Positions 1 to 10,456 of a stretch of DNA of 64,000 nt are shown here, one piece after another. The stretch lies in assembly GCF_030272615.1 (NCBI RefSeq), contig NC_081415.1, positions 378,787,392 through 378,851,391 of the forward strand, written 5' to 3'. A program made the translations under genes and the position numbers. The notes beneath the pieces were generated by a model. It was not told the DNA's origin. It saw nothing but the letters and a program-made list of their open reading frames with translations, and searched no databases. The number at the start of each line of letters is the position of its first letter. Position 1 is the stretch's first letter. This DNA is from Cryptomeria japonica. Lineage: Eukaryota > Streptophyta > Pinopsida > Cupressales > Cupressaceae.

Positions 1-959
1 GATAACTATATGGGTCAATTCAAGAATGCCTGTATGTTTTATTGGTTGAGTAGAATGCATGTGGAGAGGCGTATACCTCATATTTGGTGTTTTTTTGAGG
101 CGGGGCATGGGAAGGGAGAGCATGATGGAGCAGGTGCATGTTTGAAGAGAGCTCTAGTTAAGGAGCAATTGAGGATTTCAGGTGCAAATTTCTCTGATGC
201 ACATTCTATTGTTGATTGGTGTAGTTCAGCATTGTCACATGGAGGTACTCTTGATTCAGCAGTGAGCAGATTCTTTTGGTTGGTTGAGGAGGGAAAAGTG
301 GGAGATAGATTGGATTGTCAAACAATTAAAGATTCTTCAAAGATGCATTCATTTCTCAGCTCAGATGCAAGTACATGGACCATTTGGACACAAGCATTGG
401 CTTGTTTTTGTCAGAGTTGTGTTCGGTGTGATTGGGATCAGTGCAAGTCAAGTGAGTGGGTTGATACGTGGGTTCCCCACTATCTAACTCCTTTATCTCA
501 AACAATATCCTTGTCAAATGATGACATGGAAAGTTCACTTGAGTATGACCGTCTATCAGATCTTGTACAGCTAGGACATGTTTTGCAGTTGTTGTACCAC
601 AAGGGAATGAAGAGAGATCAGAATATTGGTTGGCACGATGTGTACAGGGAAAACAAAAGCTAACACAACCAGTGACAGATGATGATGGGTTCACATATCC
701 TATAGGTTTAGTTGTTGTTGTGGGAACTTGGTTGCGAACATACATGATTAGAAAGAATGACATACTTGCATTTGAAGACTATGAGAGACACAAAACCATT
801 ATAATGTATTCACACCTTATTATAGCTACAAATGTCAAGTTGTTGAAGCATCAAGCAAACCTGAAGACCAAAGAGCTATGGACAGTGACTGCTACTGATC
901 ATGAAGCAATACTGGATACTCTTAAACAAAGAGATGACCCTTCAGGCACACTTGAGTAG
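1..959 (+). pseudogene. Transposase-like gene, 3' part, frameshifted
   Basis: The frame is open from base 1, so the 5' end lies outside the window. It reads DNYMGQFKNACMFYW and then FFEAGHGKGEHDGAGAC, and stops at 661-663. The reading resumes in another frame as FAVVVPQGNEERSEYWLARC and continues to a stop at 957-959. The switch falls near the T-run at 581-584, so a one-base indel there probably broke a single gene. The HGKG..DG.G motif is one I associate with uncharacterised transposon-derived proteins in plants and animals; I cannot name the family with certainty. The C-terminal part ends in a short acidic and polar tail. No promoter is visible because the start is missing. It could also be a domesticated relative, but the frameshift argues that this copy is dead. 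Confidence 0.55.
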
Positions 960-960
960 T

Positions 961-1450
961 AGGTCTTTAATGGTGCCTTATTTTTTTATCATGCATTTCA
1001 TTTCAAACAATGATCATTAAACCTTAATGTTCAAGTTTGTTACGTGTATATTAAGGATGTGTTCAAAATGCAAGTCTATTGATGAATGTTTTTTTTTTGC
1101 AACATGGTTTTTGCATGCACATAGTGAGTACACTCGATATAATTGGAAGGGACGTATTTTTGCAACATGACTTATTATCATGCATTTGATGAGCTTTACA
1201 ATTTTTTTTATTAGACAACACTATTTGATAATTTTTTATGATATAATTATCACATAACCTTTATGCTCATGAAGGTCTTTTTTGATGATATACAACAGTA
1301 TCACATTACGATTTTTGCGTCAACATAGTGGGTTCTGTTGATATAATTCGAAGGGACGTATTTTTATGGTATATAATCCCCCCTTTTCATTTATTATCAT
1401 GCATTTCAGTTGAAGTGATTGTCATAAATCCTTTATGTTCATCCATGCAT
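961..1450. repeat. Degenerate tandem repeat, about 200-bp unit
   Basis: Three diverged copies of a block can be followed by the shared word ATCATGCATTT at about 988, 1177 and 1397, each preceded or followed by GAAGGGACGTATTTTT or a relative. Spacing is 189 and 220 bp. No coding potential is seen. It lies directly after the broken transposase-like gene and could be part of the same element's 3' region. Confidence 0.5.
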
Positions 1451-2106
1451 TTTATTAGTAGACTAACAATTCTTAAAAATACAGGTTCATTCTAGATCAT
1501 TCATCGTTGACAAGACCCTCTCTTGGTGATGGTACATATTCCTTTGTGCATTAATGAGATTAAATTGTGGGTCTTGTTGTGTTTATTATCATGAAGATGA
1601 TTCAAATGCATGTGGCCAGGACACATCTGCAGTGGATCAAATTGTCATGACAGATGATCTATTGAATCAAACATTTGACATTAATGGTTAAGGTGGTTTG
1701 TTGAATCAAACATTTGACATTTGACATTTGTTAATGTTGGTCCTTCAACATCAACACCTACTAGTCAAGGTGGTCATAGAACTTTCACTCAAGTAACCTT
1801 GTCTATTTTTATTCATTGTCTATAAAATAAAGTCAGATAGATTTTGGCAATTGAATAACATTGTTTCATTTTCAGACACTGACATCAGATGCACCTAATA
1901 TTCTCTTCACAATGGAGCATGGTGTTCTCTAGCAGAAGCATCTTTGATGCTTTTGATAGTAGTATGAGTCAGATTAGTAAATTTCTAATTTGATGCTTCC
2001 CATAGGGCTTTGCAACTTCATATTGTGAGTGTGCCCCTGTTACAAATGAATTGTACTTTAATCGACATAGATGGTCTATGATGGCTTTTTTGTAAGACTA
2101 TATGGT
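1451..2106. other. AT-rich DNA without recognised gene
   Basis: I see no open frame or RNA gene here. A short duplication of GAATCAAACATTTGACATT occurs at about 1663-1735. The stretch is probably the continuation of the sequence that E1 interrupted, because it resumes after 7130. Confidence 0.4.
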
Positions 2107-2111
2107 TTTAT

Positions 2112-2575
2112 TGTTGAACTGTGGCGATTGATCAGCAAAGTACTATACACTCAGCACGTATCCTCGCCGGGGTCCGGGGCTGGGCCGGGCCTCGGGCAGG
2201 GGTTCGGGGGTGGCAGCCCCCGAGAAAGCGGGGGTTCGAGGGCGGCAGCCCCCGAGAAAATTTTTTTTGCCATTTTTTGTTGATAAAAACCGACATTGTA
2301 ATAAAACCCTAAAAAGGCCGACTTTGTTTGTTGCCCTAAAAACACATGTTATAAGTGGATGGGATGCTTAAGGCATTGGAAGGTTGATGTACTATTTTTT
2401 TGCTGGATAATAAGAAAGATTGGACGGCTGTGTATGGTGGACGTAACCCATTCTGGGTGAACCACGTTAAATCTCTGTGTTATCTGTGTCCTATTTTATT
2501 TCTTTATCTTTTGTATTTAAATCTGCATATAATTGTTAGTTCATATTTGCTTCGGATCTGCTTGAAACCCTAACA
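2112..2575 (+). repeat. E1 5' LTR (464 bp)
   Basis: It begins TGTTGAACTG and ends CCCTAACA. It is followed two bases later by the primer site. It carries an extra 32 bp compared with the 3' LTR, a second copy of the GC-rich hairpin unit. An AATAAA-like signal lies near 2299 and a TATTTAAA stretch near 2514, but I cannot assign promoter or poly(A) roles. Confidence 0.93.
2204..2256 (+). repeat. Duplicated GC-rich hairpin unit in E1 LTR
   Basis: Two units with the form GGGGG-(T/C)GGCA-GCCCCC(GAGAAA) lie side by side, at about 2204-2223 and 2235-2256. Each can fold into a short GC stem. The 3' LTR has only one unit (about 6790-6815). The duplication explains the length difference between the two LTRs. 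Confidence 0.75.
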
Positions 2576-2577
2576 AT

Positions 2578-2589
2578 TGGTATCAGAGC
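2578..2589 (+). other. E1 primer-binding site (tRNA-Met initiator)
   Basis: TGGTATCAGAGC, complementary to the 3' end of plant initiator tRNA-Met, begins two bases after the 5' LTR end. This is the usual primer site of plant copia elements. Confidence 0.93.
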
Positions 2590-2635
2590 GAGGTTTTCTG
2601 TAAATTGGCAGGACTTTCAGATTTGAGTGGGAGCA

Positions 2636-5600
2636 ATGGAGGATTCCAAATTCAAGGTCGAAAAGTTTAACGGCCAGAATTATCAGTTATGGAAAATGCA
2701 GATGGAGGATTACCTATATCAAAAGGATTTGTGGCGGCCATTGGAAGGAAAGGCAAAGAAACCGACCACAATATCAAATGAAGAGTGGGACATTTTAGAT
2801 AGAAAGGCACTGGGATCCATTCGATTGTGCCTTGCGGCGTCTGTAGCATTCAATATAACAGAAGCAAAAACGACTGTAGATTTGATGGCAACATTGGCTA
2901 AGCTGTATGAGAAACCCTCGGCTTCGAATAAGGTATTTCTTATGAAGCGTTTGTTTAATTTGAAAATGAGTGAGGGAGGATCTGTAGCGGAGCACTTAAA
3001 TGAATTTAATACAATTACCAGTCAATTGTCTTCGGTAAAAATTACCTTTGCAGAAGAGGTTAGGGCTCTCTTGATTTTATGTTCTTTGCCAGAAAGCTGG
3101 AATGGCTTGGTTATGGCTGTAAGTAACTCTGTCTCTGGTAAAAATACTTTGGTATTTGATGATATTGTTGGTGTTATCCTAAGCGAGGAAATGCGAAGGA
3201 AAAGCACAGGTGAGACTCCAACATCATCGGGTAGTGTTTTGAATGTGGAGAACAGAGGAAGATCAAAGGAAAGAGGAAAAGGCCCTGGGAATGAGAAGTC
3301 ACGAGGGAAGTCAAAGAAAGGACGCTCTCAATCTAGAGGAAAGAAAGATTGCTGGTACTGCGGAAAGCCTGGTCATCTAAAGAAAGACTGTTGGTCTCGG
3401 AAAAACAAAGAAGGAGACAAAAATGAAAATGACAGTAAGGAAGCTAATATTGCAAGTAATACTCTACAAGATGCTTTAATCTTATGTTTGGATAATGTTA
3501 ATGATTCCTGGGTAATAGATTCTGGGGCTTCATTTCATGCTACACCCCATAGAAAATATTTTCTAGATTATGTTCAAGGTGATTTTGGACAAGTATATTT
3601 GGGTGATGATGAGCCCTGTCAAATTGTTGGAAAAGGAAAGATAAAGATCAAGTTGCAGAATGGTAATGACTGGTTTCTGCAAGAGGTAAGACATGTTCCT
3701 AATTTAAGAAGAAATTTAATTTCTGCAGGGCAACTAGGTAGTGAAGGTTGCATAGTTACCTTCTCAGACAGTATGTGGAAGGTCACTAAAGGATCGTTAG
3801 TAGTAGCTAAAGGTGCGAAGGTAGGCACATTATATCTGTGTACTGGTAACACTTACTCTACCTTAGCTGCTACAGATAAAGTTACTGCAGGGACAACAAC
3901 AATAAATGTTGCAAGAACAGATTCGATAATGTGGCACCATAGGCTTGGGCACATGAGTGAGAAAGGGATGAAAATCCTTCACTCCAAAAATCTATTGCCA
4001 GGACTAAAGAAGATTGATTTAGAGTTCTGTGAAAACTGTGTTTATGGTAAACAGAAAAGAGTCAGATTTCTCAAGGTTGGGAAAGAGAAGAAGAGTGAGA
4101 AGTTAGAGCTTGTACATTCAGATGTATGGGGACCGGCTCAGGTATCATCTCTTGGTGGCTCTTGTTATTATGTTATTTTTATTGATGACTCAATCAGAAA
4201 AACATGGGTATATTTCCTAAAACAAAAATCAGATGTTTTTGAAACTTTTAAGAAATGGAAAGCTCTGGTTGAGAATGAGACAGGAAAAAAGTTGAAGTGT
4301 CTCAGATCGGATAATGGAGGTGAGTATTGCAGCAAAGCATTTGAAGATTACTGTTCCTTAAATGGGATTCGAAAGCAGAAGACAGTTCCAGGAACTCCAC
4401 AGGAAAATGGTGTGTCAGAGAGAATGAATAGGACCATCATGGAACGTGCGAGGAGCATGAGATTGCATGCTGGATTGCCCTTACATTTTTGGGCAGATGT
4501 TGTACATACTGCTGTCTATTTGATAAATAGAGGACCTTCAACCCCTTTGGATGGTGGTATTCCAGAGGAGACATGGACTGGTAAAAAGGTAAATTATTCT
4601 TTTCTAAAAACTTTTGGTTGCGAAGCTTTTGTCCATGTTGATAAAGAAAACAGAACCAAGCTTGATGCTAAATCTCAGAAATGTACCTTCATTGGATATG
4701 GGATTGATGAATATGGCTATCGGTTATGGGATTTTGAAAATAAGAAAATAATTAGAAGTAGAGATGTTATATTCAATGAGAAGGTTATGTATAAAGAACA
4801 GATGCAGGAAAAGAAGCATGAACAGGACAAACAAGAATATGTGGTGTTGGATGAGATTCTTGAAAATAAAATGCCACAGGTACCTGATGCTCAGCAACAA
4901 CAGATTGTCCCACAAACTCCTGCAAGTGTTAGATGTTCTACGAGGACAAGTAGACCCCCTGAAAGATTTTCTCCTTCTTTGTATTCTATTTTATTAACAG
5001 ATTCTGGTGAACCAGAAGAATATGAAGAAGCAATGCAGGTGGATGCCAAACAACAGTGGCAACTAGGCATGAAAGAGGAGATGGACTCCTTGATGAAAAA
5101 TAAGACTTGGGACTTAGTCCCTTTACCTGCAGAAAAAAGAGCCTTGCCTAACAAATGGGTTTATCGGCTGAAGGAGGAGGAAGGAGGTCAGAAAAGATAT
5201 AAGGCCAGACTTGTGGTAAAAGGTTTTGCACAGAAAAAGGGTATAGATTATGATGAAATATTTTCTCCAGTTGTAAAAATGACTTCAATTAGAACTGTAC
5301 TTAGTCTTGTGGCTGCAGATGATTTACATCTTGAACAATTAGATGTCAAAACAGCTTTTCTCCATGGAGATTTGGAGGAGGAAATTTACATGTTGCAACC
5401 ACAGGGATATGAGGTCAAAGGTAAGGAGAACTTGGTGTGCAGGTTGAAGAAAAGCCTGTATGGCCTAAAGCAAGCACCCCGACAATGGTATTTAAAATTT
5501 GATAGTTTCATGGCTGAACACGGTTATCATAGATGTCATTCTGATCATTGTGTATATTTTAAGAGATTTGATAATGGCAGTTATATTATCCTGTTGCTTT

Positions 5601-6562
5601 ATGTTGATGACATGCTTGTTGCTGGGTCTAACATGCAACATATAAATGATCTTAAACAAAAATTAGCCAGGTCATTTGCTATGAAGGATTTGGGTGCAGC
5701 TAAGCAAATTCTCGGTATGAGGATTACATGGGACAGGAAAAATAGAACCTTGAATTTGTCCCAAAGTGAGTATATAAAGAAGGTGTTGAAAAGATTTAAC
5801 ATGCAGGATGCAAAAGCAGTTAGTACACCTTTGGCTAGTCATTTCAAATTGACTAAGGAGATGTGTCCAAAGGCACAGGAAGAGGTTAATAAAATGTCTA
5901 ACATCCCGTATTCATCAGCTGTTGGCAGTCTGATGTATGCAATGGTATGCACAAGGCCAGATATTGCACATGCAGTGGGAGTTGTGAGCAGGTTTATGAG
6001 TAATCTGGGTATGGAACATTGGAATGCTGTGAAATGGATTCTTCGGTATTTGAAAGGAACTACTACGAAGGCATTATGTTTCAAAGGATCTACTGCTGCT
6101 CTAAGTGGATTTGTTGACTCTGATCTGGCAGGTGATATTGATTCACGGAGGAGTACTACAGGGTATGTTTTTACTATAGGGGGAACTGCAGTCAGTTGGA
6201 TTTCTAGGCTGCAAAAGGTTGTTGCACTTTCAACCACTGAAGCTGAGTATGTTGCTGCTACAGAAGCCAGCAAAGAGATGATTTGGTTGCAATGTTTTCT
6301 GAAGGAATTGGGTCAAACACAAGAGGATAGCCCATTGTATACTGATAGCCAGAGTGCCATTCATCTTGCGAAGAACTCTGCTTTTCATTCAAGGACAAAG
6401 CACATTCAGCTCAGGTACCACTTCATCCGGACTATTTTGGAGGAGGGTCAGTTACGGCTTGAGAAGATTCACACAAGTGAGAGTCCTGCCGATATGTTCA
6501 CAAAGGCAGTTCCACAAGAGAAGCTGATTTCTTCATCAGTCTCTGTTGGTCTTTTTGATTAA
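2636..6562 (+). CDS. Copia Gag-Pol polyprotein, intact
   Basis: Single frame of 1308 codons from the ATG at 2636 (an in-frame GTG lies nine bases upstream, but ATG is the expected start). Gag is N-terminal. A CCHC knuckle CWYCGKPGHLKKDC follows near residue 240. The protease motif DSGA has its Asp at residue 295. The GAG pre-integrase segment contains WHHRLGHMSEKG. The integrase triad is D496, D559 and E595, with exactly 35 residues between the last two. Reverse transcriptase carries YVDD at 989-992. RNase H follows with TTEAEYVAA and YTDSQSAIHLAKN. All catalytic residues I can check are present. By family knowledge the product is cleaved by its own protease and assembles into cytoplasmic particles that copy and integrate the element. 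Codon use is AT-rich like the surroundings. Confidence 0.97.
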   Translation: MEDSKFKVEKFNGQNYQLWKMQMEDYLYQKDLWRPLEGKAKKPTTISNEEWDILDRKALGSIRLCLAASVAFNITEAKTTVDLMATLAKLYEKPSASNKVFLMKRLFNLKMSEGGSVAEHLNEFNTITSQLSSVKITFAEEVRALLILCSLPESWNGLVMAVSNSVSGKNTLVFDDIVGVILSEEMRRKSTGETPTSSGSVLNVENRGRSKERGKGPGNEKSRGKSKKGRSQSRGKKDCWYCGKPGHLKKDCWSRKNKEGDKNENDSKEANIASNTLQDALILCLDNVNDSWVIDSGASFHATPHRKYFLDYVQGDFGQVYLGDDEPCQIVGKGKIKIKLQNGNDWFLQEVRHVPNLRRNLISAGQLGSEGCIVTFSDSMWKVTKGSLVVAKGAKVGTLYLCTGNTYSTLAATDKVTAGTTTINVARTDSIMWHHRLGHMSEKGMKILHSKNLLPGLKKIDLEFCENCVYGKQKRVRFLKVGKEKKSEKLELVHSDVWGPAQVSSLGGSCYYVIFIDDSIRKTWVYFLKQKSDVFETFKKWKALVENETGKKLKCLRSDNGGEYCSKAFEDYCSLNGIRKQKTVPGTPQENGVSERMNRTIMERARSMRLHAGLPLHFWADVVHTAVYLINRGPSTPLDGGIPEETWTGKKVNYSFLKTFGCEAFVHVDKENRTKLDAKSQKCTFIGYGIDEYGYRLWDFENKKIIRSRDVIFNEKVMYKEQMQEKKHEQDKQEYVVLDEILENKMPQVPDAQQQQIVPQTPASVRCSTRTSRPPERFSPSLYSILLTDSGEPEEYEEAMQVDAKQQWQLGMKEEMDSLMKNKTWDLVPLPAEKRALPNKWVYRLKEEEGGQKRYKARLVVKGFAQKKGIDYDEIFSPVVKMTSIRTVLSLVAADDLHLEQLDVKTAFLHGDLEEEIYMLQPQGYEVKGKENLVCRLKKSLYGLKQAPRQWYLKFDSFMAEHGYHRCHSDHCVYFKRFDNGSYIILLLYVDDMLVAGSNMQHINDLKQKLARSFAMKDLGAAKQILGMRITWDRKNRTLNLSQSEYIKKVLKRFNMQDAKAVSTPLASHFKLTKEMCPKAQEEVNKMSNIPYSSAVGSLMYAMVCTRPDIAHAVGVVSRFMSNLGMEHWNAVKWILRYLKGTTTKALCFKGSTAALSGFVDSDLAGDIDSRRSTTGYVFTIGGTAVSWISRLQKVVALSTTEAEYVAATEASKEMIWLQCFLKELGQTQEDSPLYTDSQSAIHLAKNSAFHSRTKHIQLRYHFIRTILEEGQLRLEKIHTSESPADMFTKAVPQEKLISSSVSVGLFD

Positions 6563-6638
6563 TAATTGTGGAATTTATACCAGTCAAGTCCTAGTGTTTT
6601 ATCCAGCGGATGTTGCATGTACAGTGGTGTCGTGTAGT

Positions 6639-6702
6639 ATCAGTCTCCAAGTGGGAGATTGTTCGGTGTGGAGCCTGATCAGTCTCCAAGTGGGAGATTG
6701 TT
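6639..6702 (+). repeat. Duplicated polypurine tract of E1
   Basis: The 25-bp word ATCAGTCTCCAAGTGGGAGA plus TTGTT occurs at 6639-6663 and again at 6678-6702, 39 bp apart. The second copy abuts the 3' LTR and is the functional polypurine tract by position. The first is followed by TGTTCGGTG instead of the LTR start. Confidence 0.85.
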
Positions 6703-7130
6703 GAACTGTGGCGACTGATCAGCAAAGTACTGTACACTCAGCACGTATCCTCGTCGGGGTCCGGGGCCGGGCTGGGCCTCAGGCAGGGGTTCGGGGGCGG
6801 CAGCCCCCGAGAAATTTTTTTTTGCCGTTTTTTGTTGATAAAAACCGACATTGTAATAAAACCCTAAAAAGGCCGACTTTGTTTGTTGCCCTAAAAACGC
6901 ATGTTATAAGTGGCTGGGATGCTTAAGGCATTGGAAGGTTGATGTACTATTTTTTTGCTGGATAATAAGAAAGATTGGACGGCTGTGTATGGTGGACGTA
7001 ACCCATTCTGGGTGAACCACGTTAAATCTCTGTGTTATCTGTGTCCTGTTTTATTTCTTTATCTTTTGTATTTAAATCTGCATATAATTGTTAGTTCATA
7101 TTTGCTTCGGATCTGCTTGAAGCCCTAACA
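6699..7130 (+). repeat. E1 3' LTR (432 bp)
   Basis: It begins TGTTGAACTG and ends GCCCTAACA, followed by the target duplication TTTAT. It is nearly identical to the 5' LTR apart from scattered transitions and the missing 32-bp hairpin unit. Confidence 0.94.
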
Positions 7131-7135
7131 TTTAT

Positions 7136-7502
7136 AACATATATTGTACTTTAATCAACATATAACAATATCCAAGTGGTGGTTGGCATGAGCTTGAATA
7201 TGGTAAGTTGTATGCATTTTGAAGTTGAATATGATATGTTGTATACATCTTGAAGTTGAAATTTGATTAGACTTTGTCAGCATTTGATGAATCATAAATG
7301 TCATTTCATTATTAATCTTGTGAGTGTGAGGTGTAGGAATAAATATCAATTACTTTGAAAGTCATGGATGGTTGTCCTAATATGATAACCACCACATGGT
7401 TGTGCCTTATGAAGAAAAGCTGAACAGATAATAACTAATTGAGAACATCAATTCAAATCCATAATATAGAGGATACTAATAACAGATCTTTGTATATTTA
7501 TT
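7136..7502. other. AT-rich DNA between E1 and E2
   Basis: No gene is recognised. A short tandem duplication around GTTGTATGCATTTTGAAGTT and GTTGTATACATCTTGAAGTT lies at about 7204-7260. The start resembles sequence just before E1, as expected if E1 split one region. Confidence 0.4.
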
Positions 7503-7509
7503 TTTTCTA

Positions 7510-7958
7510 TGAGATTTTGCCAAGATCAAGAGCTCAATGAAATGTACAAAATAGAGACACAATATAGGACAAGAATAAACTGTATTCTCATCAATAGAAA
7601 ATGATCAATAATAATAATTACATACAAAGTAGATGAGCTTGCTTATATAGGCAAGGCTAGGGATATGTGAGCACACAAACATGACATGTGGCTCAATAAG
7701 AAATAAGGGTAGGTAGGAAATAGGTGTGGGTAGGTAGGAGAAATAATATAATAGTCCACAAGAGGTGGATCACCCACTGAATGTGGAGTCTAACAACAAG
7801 ATCAACACCATAAAAGGTGGAATTTCTCCTACACACACTATCCCAATGTGGCACAAACACCCAAGTGTCTCATACCCAAACTACTATGAAATGCATTTCC
7901 TAAGTAAACTTAAGTAAGGTGTAATAATATCCAAGATGAATAATTATTTACACCAACA
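7510..7958 (-). repeat. E2 3' LTR (449 bp)
   Basis: On the - strand it starts TGTTGGTGTAAATAATTA and ends AAAATCTCA. It pairs with 12179-12606 and has 21 extra bases around AAGTAAGGTGTAATAATATCC. Confidence 0.92.
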
Positions 7959-8605
7959 CCCCCCCTTAAGTGCAACTTAGGGGAATGCACTTAAGTCTAC
8001 AATGCAACTAAGCAATGCAAGATGGGTCCTGGCTACTAGACCATGTTAGGTACCCATGTACAAATGCAAATGCATGCAAACCAATGCAATGAAAACTCTC
8101 ACAAAGTGGGGAAAGAGAGAAAAACCCAATGGGAAAAAACCCTCCCCCAAAAGAGAGATGAAAACATACAAGAGAACTCTCATAGAAGAATGTGAGGAAC
8201 AAAACCCCATGTGAGGAAAAAGTCCCCCCCATATGAGAGAAGAAGAGAAGCTAGGAAGCCCCCCCTCAATGTGGAATCTGCACCAATGATAGAAACTCGA
8301 TGTATGAAGAAACTGCTCCACGAACATCGAACAAAATTCCTCCCCTTAGGAAGAAACAAAACTAAAGGTGTATCCATGAAGTCTCCCCAATCATGAAGGG
8401 AAGATGTATGAAGAAAACTCATGATGAAAGGAATCTCTGAAAACTACTCAAGTGTCCCCATGTCGATGCTGAAAGATACCCCCTCCAAAGGTGGTAAATT
8501 GTGCCACACTGCTGAAAAAGGCACTCCAAGATCTAGTGGAGATGGATGTAGAACATGTCCCAAAGACTCACATGTCTTGTCAAAACATAAAGAGACCTCC
8601 TCCAA
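7959..8605 (-). other. E2 3' region with polypurine tract
   Basis: The - strand reads CTTAAGGGGGGG directly before the 3' LTR (7959-7970), the polypurine tract. The rest, upstream to the Gag-protease frame, has only short overlapping frames without recognisable domains. Confidence 0.7.
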
Positions 8606-10456
8606 CTACTGTACATAAGTATCCACAATCATGTCAACCTCGAAAGAATGATCATGTAGAGAATGAACAAGAGGGTCATAGTGTGCCCTCGCAACAATCG
8701 AAGAAGGATCACCTTCATCAAAGAGAAGATGAATGTCATCAATGATGTCTCCCAAATCTGCAATGTAGGATTCCACAAACAAACCTGCAATATCTGTCAA
8801 GTAATCATCCCATGAATCTGAAGCTGGAAGATAATGAATATCCTACTGCACTGAATCACATGAAGGCAAAACTATCGCACTATCTGCATCATCAGGTGCA
8901 ATAGGTGATGTGATATCAATATGAGGAGATGAAATACAAGGTTCAAGAATGGGGTCACATGTGAGAATCCCCATGTTCAAGTGCCCAAAGTTCTCCTCAA
9001 AATCTAAACCATCACAAGAAGTGTGATCATCATGTATAGAATCATCAAATGTGAAATCATCATCATCAACAAAATCTGAAAAGGAGTATAACTGAGATGC
9101 ATGATCAACCACCCCAGTCGCAATGATAGCTCTAGTCTCCAAGTCTCTAATGAAAACTGAGTCAGGTGTGAACTCCACAACTCTCTTAGTTGCGCCATGT
9201 GTGATTTGATAGATAGAAAGGAGATTTTTTGTCAAGTGGGGTACACACAACACATCATTGAAGGAGTTATCCCCAATGTCAATAGATCCTTTCCCAATCA
9301 CATCCATGTATGTATGATTGCCCATCAAAATTTGTGGCATGGTGCAAGGCTCAAATGTAGAGAACATAGACTGCGAAGATGCCATATGATGAGAAGCCCC
9401 TGAATCTAAAAGCCATCTCTCTGAATCATGACTGATAGTAGCACATAGAGCTTTTCCTTTTCTTGTTTCAAAAGAGTGAGTCTTCCCACTTGTAGAAGCC
9501 ATGAATGCTTGCCCTTTTCCTTTTGAATGTGAGGAAGTGGAAGTTGATGAATCATCCTTCTTGTAGACTTTAGGAAAATCAATGTTATGCTTTTTGATGA
9601 TATGTGTAAGCTAATCAATCTTCTTAGAATGGCAACGATGCTCCTCATGACCAATATTTTTACAATAAGCACAAGTAGGTCTCTCCCTCTTTGGTGAATT
9701 ATCTCTCTTGGAAGAGGATGAATCTCCTTGTTGTGGAGAAGATGGTGCTTTTTCTTTAGGCTTTGATTGCCATTTCTTCTTGTTTGAGTTGTCCTTTCCT
9801 TGATTTCCTTTGTTCCCTTGATTTGCCACTAATTCTTGAGACTTAGAAGCCTTAAGAATGCCCATGCTTATCAACTTAGTTTGTTCCATCATCAACATTT
9901 CATTGAAAGCATCAAATGTAGGCATTGTGTAGCTTGAACCCATTGTCATCCTATGGGTTTGGAAACTAGAAACAAATGCTGCATATTCTTGTGGAAGCTT
10001 GCCTATCAAGTTGAATATCAATTGAGTATCCTTCTTATCAATGCCACAATCTTTGAGTTGTGCCCTCAACTCATTTGCCTTAGTGACATAATCTTGTATA
10101 GTATCAAAGTTCTTGGGATCTAACATGGTGAGATCACTATCAATTTGATATCCCCTAATCTCATCAACTTGACCATACAAGTCTTGAAACTTTTGCCAAG
10201 CATCCTTGATTAGAGTACGCTTCTCAATATGAAAAATGAGATCCTTTGATACATACTTTCTTAAGGTACCAATTGCCATGATATTTTTAGTGAGCCAATC
10301 CAAGTGACCAACTGGATCAACCTTAGGATCAGCGGGAGCAACAATAGTTCCATCAATGTAATGAGTGAGACCTTTTTCCATAAGTTTACTCCAAGCATCA
10401 ATTTTCCAAGTAGCATAATTATGTGGAGTTAAGAGAGGAAACTTAGGAGAACCCAT
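8606..10456 (-). pseudogene. E2 Gag-protease polyprotein with two in-frame TAG stops
   Basis: The ATG is at 10456 (MGSPKFPLLTPHNYATW); a longer upstream reading would need a TTG start. The N-terminal half is a copia-type Gag, followed by a Lys/Ser-rich linker and a knuckle CAYCKNIGHEEHRC. A TAG at 9611-9613 interrupts the frame, which continues unchanged into a protease with WLLDSGASHHM and a pre-integrase-like segment. A second TAG at 8843 is followed in the same frame by an Asp-rich tail ending at 8606. Both stops are one C-to-T change from CAG. The frame ends without integrase or reverse transcriptase. I take it as a decayed Gag-protease gene, although suppression of the first amber codon cannot be excluded. 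Confidence 0.82.

Larger units (their letters stand above)
2112..7130 (+). mobile_element. E1: complete Ty1/copia LTR retrotransposon
   Basis: The element is 5019 bp and flanked by the 5-bp target duplication TTTAT (2107-2111 and 7131-7135). It has TG...CA LTRs (2112-2575 and 6699-7130), a tRNA-Met-type primer site next to the 5' LTR, a polypurine tract next to the 3' LTR, and one uninterrupted Gag-Pol frame in the order Gag, zinc knuckle, protease, integrase, reverse transcriptase, RNase H. That order defines Ty1/copia. The LTRs differ by about a dozen substitutions (around 3%), nearly all transitions, plus a 32-bp indel, so insertion was fairly recent by the standards of this window. The frame has no stop, so the copy may still be coding-competent. 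Confidence 0.96.

Noticed and set aside
2071-2345. Frames across the E1 5' LTR GC region
   Set aside because: They lie over the GC hairpin unit in LTR DNA and recur in shifted form in the 3' LTR.
8008-8422. Three overlapping - strand frames rich in Phe and Ser
   Set aside because: Sequence runs of A and C on the + strand give them; no domain is visible.
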